A DNA stretch of 14,839 nt from an uncultured Spirochaetia bacterium (GTDB lineage: Bacteria; Spirochaetota; UBA6919): the NCBI GenBank assembly GCA_913053665.1, contig CAJXGR010000041.1, positions 1-14,839 on the forward strand, in the 5' to 3' direction. This document shows, piece by piece, positions 8,209 to 12,117 of this stretch. Both the position numbers and the translations under genes were made by a program. The number at the start of each line of letters is the position of its first letter. The first letter of the stretch is position 1. The notes under the pieces are model-generated. The model saw only the letters and a program-made list of their open reading frames with translations, was not told where the DNA came from and searched no databases.

Positions 8209-8448
8209 AAAATCCTCATTATCAGTGAAAGTTAGTTCAAATATAACTGAGATAACAAAAATGATCAATCAATTAATTTTCCCTAACGAAAGAGTCCATT
8301 AAATGGAATGGTTTAAAGGACGATAAAAAAAATATTCTTTTGATTCGCTGAGCCGTTTTCATTATTTTATAGGCAATAAAAAAAATGCAACGATTGTTCT
8401 AAAATAGAAAACAGCGTAAATATCTACGTATATGATTTTTAACCCTAA

Positions 8449-8476
8449 AGTTCATGTAGTGGGGACTGTTTTTTTT
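8449..8476 (+). terminator. Weak hairpin followed by T8 (possible attenuator)
   Basis: AGTTC (8449-8453) can pair with GGACT (8463-8467) using one G-U, and eight consecutive T follow (8469-8476). The stem is only 5 bp. If real, it would stop transcripts starting farther upstream before they reach the gene at 8604, or end a short untranslated RNA. Confidence 0.2.
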
Positions 8477-8522
8477 GAAATTGTACGCATTGAAGACATT
8501 TATTTTTGGCATTTTGAGCTAT

Positions 8523-8539
8523 CTTATTTAACAAATAAG
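8523..8539. repeat. Perfect inverted repeat, 7-bp arms
   Basis: CTTATTT-AAC-AAATAAG is a perfect dyad with a 3-base centre, 65 bp before the barrel-like gene. Its centre is 34 bp, roughly three helical turns, from the centre of the next dyad at 8555-8575. It is a plausible operator half or RNA hairpin, although AT-rich DNA also produces such dyads by chance. Confidence 0.35.
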
Positions 8540-8552
8540 TTCATGAAATCTG

Positions 8553-8582
8553 TTGACTTTATAAAAAGTAAAGTCCATATAT
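8553..8582 (+). promoter_or_regulatory. Candidate promoter overlapping an operator-like dyad
   Basis: TTGACT (8553-8558), five of six to the -35 consensus, is followed about 17 bp later by CATATAT (8576-8582) as a possible -10. The space between them is filled by a perfect inverted repeat, GACTTTA (8555-8561) and TAAAGTC (8569-8575), with a 7-base centre. A protein bound there would block RNA polymerase, so this looks like a repressor site. The -10 is poor, and the leader would be very short, as the ribosome-binding site AAGGAG is at 8592-8597. Confidence 0.4.
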
Positions 8583-8603
8583 CTAATATTCAAGGAGATG
8601 TGA

Positions 8604-9401
8604 ATGAAAAAATACCTGGTTTTATTGGTTTTGCTATTCCCTGTAGCAGTTATTGGGAGGGTGTCCATAGCGGATAAAGACGCCAAAAAGGATAGAGAGC
8701 GTCAGGTCTCAGTATCCGTTGAAAAGCCCAAATATGTGAGAGACAAAGGTTTTTCAAACATTACTATAGGAATCCTTGGTGTCTTTGATGTGACTAACAC
8801 GAAATTTGGGATGGAAACAAGAGTTTATGTAGATAACAGTTATGTATTTGTACCCATTGAAATGCAATTAATGTTTGGAAACTCCTTTCGTATCAGAACC
8901 TGGCCTGAGTTTTTCTTTAAAAAGAGGCGATCACCAAAAGATCCGGCAGGATTTCTCTCCCTCTTTACTAGCTCAACAGTCCAATCAAGTGCAAGTGATG
9001 ATTCAGCCTCAGAAATAGGTTTTGGGGGAGGCTTTACAGGAGGAGGTTTTAAAATTGCGGCCTGGCTGACAAGCAACTTCAATCAGGGTACGCCCACCGT
9101 TCAGGATATTTTTGCGTTTAGGACCAGGATACGAGTGGCACCCAGCGACTTTTTTTATGGTGTCGCGGGGATCAGGATAGGTACAGCCATTGCCAGAGGA
9201 ACAAGTTTTACAACGTCATCCACAACATTTGATGGAGAACTAGAATTAGGTTTTTCTGTAAGTAAACTCATTAGTATTGTAGGTGGAGTCGAGGTTAGAA
9301 CAGACAACCTGGGAGCTTTATTAAATAATAACGCTAATGTGACGGGAATAAGCGATGTTCTCAGTGTATTAGTGAAGCTAGGAGTCCTTTTCAAGATTTA
9401 G
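8604..9401 (+). CDS. Exported beta-rich protein, probable outer-membrane barrel
   Basis: A strong ribosome-binding site (AAGGAG, 6-base spacer) fixes the ATG. The first ~23 residues form a Sec signal peptide: KK, a core YLVLLVLLFPVAVIG, then VSIA before DKD, a likely signal peptidase I site. There is no lipobox and I see no cysteine. The mature ~240 residues alternate hydrophobic and polar residues in repeated strands (ITIGILGVFDV, FGMETRVYV, FVPIEMQLMFG, FRTRIRVA, FYGVAGIRIGTAIA, FDGELELGFSVS, SVLVKLGVLFKI) joined by Gly/Ser/Asn turns. This is the pattern of a small 8- to 12-strand outer-membrane barrel. The C-terminal residue is Ile rather than the usual Phe, although a Phe stands at -3. 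A Ser-rich, Gly-rich stretch around 8985-9050 may be an external loop. I do not recognise the family. Confidence 0.8.
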   Translation: MKKYLVLLVLLFPVAVIGRVSIADKDAKKDRERQVSVSVEKPKYVRDKGFSNITIGILGVFDVTNTKFGMETRVYVDNSYVFVPIEMQLMFGNSFRIRTWPEFFFKKRRSPKDPAGFLSLFTSSTVQSSASDDSASEIGFGGGFTGGGFKIAAWLTSNFNQGTPTVQDIFAFRTRIRVAPSDFFYGVAGIRIGTAIARGTSFTTSSTTFDGELELGFSVSKLISIVGGVEVRTDNLGALLNNNANVTGISDVLSVLVKLGVLFKI

Positions 9402-9444
9402 ATGGCCAAAATGATGGTAAGGTCTGTCTGATATATGTATAAAA

Positions 9445-9478
9445 AACGGTTGAATTTACCGTTAAATATTATTAGATT
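9445..9478 (+). promoter_or_regulatory. Inverted repeat and possible promoter before the Fn3-like lipoprotein gene
   Basis: AACGGT (9445-9450) and ACCGTT (9458-9463) form a 6-bp dyad around a 7-base centre. TTGAAT (9450-9455) and TAGATT (9473-9478) are -35 and -10 candidates at 17-bp spacing, each four of six, overlapping the dyad. No T-run follows the dyad, so it is more likely an operator than a terminator. Confidence 0.3.
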
Positions 9479-9510
9479 ACAAATAACATTATCGCAGGAG
9501 GAGCTAAACG

Positions 9511-10356
9511 ATGTTAGTAAAATTAGCACATTCCCTCTCTATAAGAAAAATGATTATCTTTTCAATGATTTTTCTTTTCAACTTTATGACTGCGTGTAAT
9601 ATGAACTTTAGAGAAGACTCAAAGGGTGATGTTGATCACTATGTATTTCAAATAGCTAAAGATAAGGATTTTAAAGAAATCCTTAAAACCAAAGTGAGTC
9701 AGTCGGAATCTACACAATTCTCCCTCAAAGAAGGAGTCTACTATTTGAGAACAGCTGAAGTCTCTAAAAGCGGGGTCCAACGACCCTACAGCAGAATCCG
9801 CGTCATGAAAGTCCAATCAGATGATAAAAATAACACAATTGTAATGGGGCCAACCCCATTGAATGAAGTTCTAAGCCCCGGGAATGAAGAAAAACCATCC
9901 CTGTGGAAGGATACCATGGAAGTCAATTATTATATCTTCCAGATAGCCCTTGACCCACAATTCAAACGTATCATCAAGGATCTTAAATCCAAAAATAACA
10001 CTGTTAACATTCGTCTCAAACCTGGTTTATACTACCTTAGAACTTCAAAAGTGTCCAAAAGGGGTTTTAAAGATCGATTTAGTAAAACGAGAATTATTGA
10101 CCTACGAGAGAAAAGTGAAAAAAAGGATGGTCAAATAGACCCTAAAAAGTCTAAAGTTGTCCCTGTTGTTGTGGCCCCCATAAAAAAAACCAAGGCTCCA
10201 GTCAAAGCTAAAAAGAAAACGACTGTTTTGGAAACTCCCAAAAAGAAAAGTACTGCCGGCAAAGAAGAAGTTAATAAAGTCAATAGAGTGCGGGTCATCA
10301 GGTCTCACACTAAGCGTTGGAGTCACAGGCAGAGAATCTGGTTTAATGGGAACTAG
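9511..10356 (+). CDS. Lipoprotein with two Fn3-like repeats and a basic C-terminal tail
   Basis: The start is fixed by AGGAGGAG (9496-9503), 7 bases upstream. Residues 1-29 form a lipoprotein signal ending in FMTAC with Cys29 as the lipid site. Two homologous domains follow with an exact 97-residue period: YVFQIAKDKDF/YIFQIALDPQF (FQIA at 46 and 143), GVYYLRT/GLYYLRT (YYLRT at 77 and 174) and VSKSG/VSKRG. The strand pattern, with an aromatic strand followed by a YYLR strand, is that of the Ig/fibronectin III-like modules often seen in secreted FecR or LysM-linked proteins. Residues from about 205 are Lys/Pro/Ala-rich and highly basic, resembling a wall- or polyanion-binding tail, and the protein ends RSHTKRWSHRQRIWFNGN. 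It lies 109 bp after the barrel-like gene and probably belongs to the same surface module. Ligand unknown. Confidence 0.85.
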   Translation: MLVKLAHSLSIRKMIIFSMIFLFNFMTACNMNFREDSKGDVDHYVFQIAKDKDFKEILKTKVSQSESTQFSLKEGVYYLRTAEVSKSGVQRPYSRIRVMKVQSDDKNNTIVMGPTPLNEVLSPGNEEKPSLWKDTMEVNYYIFQIALDPQFKRIIKDLKSKNNTVNIRLKPGLYYLRTSKVSKRGFKDRFSKTRIIDLREKSEKKDGQIDPKKSKVVPVVVAPIKKTKAPVKAKKKTTVLETPKKKSTAGKEEVNKVNRVRVIRSHTKRWSHRQRIWFNGN

Positions 10357-10692
10357 GGAATTATTTACCGAATGGTTTAATCTATTTATTTAGAAAGATA
10401 AGTTGTTAAGTCCCTATATATCTGAAGGGTACCAATCTCAAAAGGGTGTTGTAAAAGGCGATACAATTTGCTTTGAGTGGACTGGCTTGGAGTCCAATTC
10501 TTTTGAGGGAATAAAGGAGAAATCAAGGCTGACCTAAATCTCAAGATACTGTTCACCCATTTTTTTACGTTCATACTCAAGTTAGTGGACTTCATCGTAT
10601 TTATCTTGACTCATTCATAAGCTTACCCCAAAATCCTTGGAAATCCAGTCTTTTCTTAAATACAGTAAAGATAAACTAAAAGGCTAAATACA
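10357..10692. other. 336-bp intergenic region without a convincing gene
   Basis: A 69-codon minus-strand ORF (10386-10595) has no recognisable content and no good ribosome-binding site, and is rejected. The region holds a perfect dyad TGGACT-GGCTTGG-AGTCCA (10478-10496) followed by ATTCTTTT, which could be a weak terminator for the lipoprotein gene. Near its right end is a promoter candidate for the DUF427 gene. Otherwise I see nothing structured. Confidence 0.6.
10606..10634 (+). promoter_or_regulatory. Candidate promoter for the DUF427 gene
   Basis: TTGACT (10606-10611, five of six) and CAAAAT (10629-10634, four of six) are spaced by 17 bp and end 58 bp before the start at 10693. Confidence 0.35.
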
Positions 10693-11229
10693 TTGAAATA
10701 CAGGCTGGAACGCAAAAAATGGCAGGAGTTGAAACGTGAACGCCCTGAACAAATAGATGATACAAATATTGATCAAGAGTCCGTCTGGAACTACCCAAGG
10801 CCTCCTCGTGTTGAGGTGGTGTCTGAGACAATACGTGTTGACTTTAACGGACTGGTGATTGCCAACTCGAACAGAGCTTGCCGGGTGATTGAAACAGCTA
10901 ATCCACCCTGCTACTACCTTCCTTTTGAAGATATTCGGATGGAATACCTGATCTTGGGTGACTTGACAAGCCTCTGTGAAGGAATAGCCCAGTATTGGTC
11001 GATTCAAGTGGGTGAGAAGTATTCACCTAACGCGGCCTGGTTCTATCGTAAGCCGGAAAAGGGCTTTGAGGGCATCAAAGATCACTTAGCCTTTTTTGCG
11101 GGGAAAGTAGATGGCTGTTATGTTGGTAACACTCCTGTCCAACCACAATCAGGGGATTATTATGGAGGTTGGATCACTCCAAATCTCACGGGACCCTTTA
11201 AAGGAGAGCCGAGGAGTGAATTATGGTAG
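10693..11229 (+). CDS. DUF427 domain protein
   Basis: The 178-aa product matches DUF427 along its length: VWNYPRPPRVEVV (about 31-43), a VRVDFNGLVIANSNRACRV strand pair, the ETANPPCYYLPFEDI motif, a Cys-containing SLCEGIAQYW segment, an AWFYRKPEKGFEGIKDHLAFFA strand-helix and the C-terminal DYYGGWITPNLTGPFKG. As I recall the family, the Cys segment usually reads CxWKGxAxY; here it is CEGIAQYW, so two residues seem to be missing. The family has no established function. It is common as a stand-alone cytosolic protein in bacteria and fungi. The start is TTG 10693, with AAAAGG (10678-10683) 9 bases upstream. No ATG exists in frame near it, and the ~30 residues before the YPRPP motif match the usual family N-terminus. 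It is separated by 108 bp from the next gene, with no terminator seen. Confidence 0.88.
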   Translation: MKYRLERKKWQELKRERPEQIDDTNIDQESVWNYPRPPRVEVVSETIRVDFNGLVIANSNRACRVIETANPPCYYLPFEDIRMEYLILGDLTSLCEGIAQYWSIQVGEKYSPNAAWFYRKPEKGFEGIKDHLAFFAGKVDGCYVGNTPVQPQSGDYYGGWITPNLTGPFKGEPRSELW

Positions 11230-11337
11230 ATTCAAATAGAGAATCCATCTGATAGTCTCATTCAATAAACGTGTCATAAACCATTCTATTAACATATCTT
11301 TTCCGTGATCAACATAAATAGCTCTGAGAGGAACAAA

Positions 11338-12087
11338 ATGCAAGCACTCATTTTAGCCGCCGGGATGGCCGAAAGATTAAGACCCCTCACATTGGATCAT
11401 CCTAAGTGTCTGGTTGAAATTGGTGATAAAACCTTTTTAGAACGCATGATTACTAATATTTTAGCCTACGATATTACGGATATTAATATCATCACAGGCT
11501 TTCAGGTGGATAAGATCAAAACCTTTTTGGAAGAGCGGTTTCCTGATATAGATGTCCACTTTTATCATAATGAGAGGTACTATGAGACGAATAATTGTTA
11601 TTCTCTTTGGCTGGCTAAGCATCTCATTCACGACGACTTCTTGTTATTTGATGCAGACATAATATTTGATAACCGCGTATTGGAAAAGCTTATCAATGCC
11701 CCCTATGACAACTGTTTAACCTTAAGAGAATCTTCTGATCTTGGTGAGGAAGAGATGAAAGTTAAGGTAAACGGTCAGAACAAAATATTAGAGATTAGTA
11801 AAACGATTTCACCCAATGAGGCGGTGGGAGAATCTCTGGGGATTGAGAAGTTCTCAATAGAGCTTGGGAAAACCCTGTTTGATAAATTAGAGGAAAATAT
11901 ATTGGGTTTCAATCGAGTCAATGACTTTTACGAAAAGAGTTTTGAGGACGTTATTCATGAAGGGGCAGATATTTATGCCGTAGAACTCAATGGTTTAAAG
12001 TGTGCTGAAGTGGACTTTTTGGAGGATATACAGTATGTTGAGAAGCATATTCTACCCTACATTCAAGAGTCCAGACGATCCTCGTAG
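11338..12087 (+). CDS. LicC-like nucleotidyltransferase (phosphocholine cytidylyltransferase family)
   Basis: The ATG at 11338 is preceded by GAGAGGA with a 5-base spacer and starts directly at the Rossmann-like strand. A GTG at 11305 would add 11 residues and is unlikely. The 249-aa protein has the sugar-nucleotidyltransferase N-terminus LAAGMAERLRPLT with PKCL (K23), a metal site FDADIIFD (D105, D107), the NERYYETNNCYSLWLA substrate segment, and the closing AEVDFLEDI with metal ligand D226. The NNCYSLWLA and GIEKFS segments match the phosphocholine cytidylyltransferase (LicC-like) group, which makes CDP-activated choline, glycerol, inositol or related phosphates from CTP. No kinase (licA) or transferase (licD) is nearby, so the substrate cannot be named. 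The last codons and the TAG stop fall inside the palindrome at 12078-12117, so the native C-terminus may have been altered by insertion. Confidence 0.88.
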   Translation: MQALILAAGMAERLRPLTLDHPKCLVEIGDKTFLERMITNILAYDITDINIITGFQVDKIKTFLEERFPDIDVHFYHNERYYETNNCYSLWLAKHLIHDDFLLFDADIIFDNRVLEKLINAPYDNCLTLRESSDLGEEEMKVKVNGQNKILEISKTISPNEAVGESLGIEKFSIELGKTLFDKLEENILGFNRVNDFYEKSFEDVIHEGADIYAVELNGLKCAEVDFLEDIQYVEKHILPYIQESRRSS

Positions 12088-12117
12088 AGACGCATGGCCA
12101 TGCGTCTCTACGAGGAT
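12078..12117. repeat. Perfect 40-bp palindrome (REP/MITE-like) between convergent genes
   Basis: Twenty bases on each side of the centre at 12097/12098 are exactly complementary, with no mismatch or spacer. The inner half-site reads GTAGAGACGCATGG. It overlaps the last codons and TAG stop of the nucleotidyltransferase gene and, at its other edge, the last base of the TAA stop of the minus-strand cyclase gene. The GTAGAGACG...CGTCTCTAC layout is, to my knowledge, a widespread class of dispersed palindromic repeats known from cyanobacteria and other phyla. As RNA it would fold into a very stable hairpin from either strand, so it may end both transcripts, although no T-run follows. It is GC-richer than the DNA around it. 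Confidence 0.9.

Larger units (their letters stand above)
8209..8603. promoter_or_regulatory. AT-rich divergent control region between the LRR and barrel-like genes
   Basis: No convincing gene lies in these 395 bp. An 81-codon ORF from 8432 runs into the next gene out of frame, has no recognisable content and is rejected. The region holds a 13-bp palindrome TCCATT-A-AATGGA (8295-8307) about 87 bp before the LRR start. An exact 11-bp repeat of an A8 tract (8323-8333 and 8376-8386) occurs with a 53-bp period, close to five helical turns, which should bend DNA. A weak hairpin followed by T8 is at 8449-8476, and two inverted repeats lie next to the barrel-like gene. It must carry promoters in both directions. 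A poor minus-strand candidate is TTGCAT (8390-8385) with TAAAAT (8369-8364), at a spacing of only 15. Confidence 0.6.

Noticed and set aside
8209..8268. N-terminal extension of the LRR protein to the ATG at 8268
   Set aside because: The ATG at 8208 has a good ribosome-binding site and yields a proper lipoprotein signal; the extension places it 20 residues inside.
8432..8677. 81-codon plus-strand ORF upstream of the barrel-like gene
   Set aside because: It overlaps the well-supported gene at 8604 in another frame, has no ribosome-binding site and shows no recognisable composition.
10386..10595. 69-codon minus-strand ORF in the 10357-10692 gap
   Set aside because: No ribosome-binding site, no recognisable motif, and low-complexity composition typical of a chance ORF.
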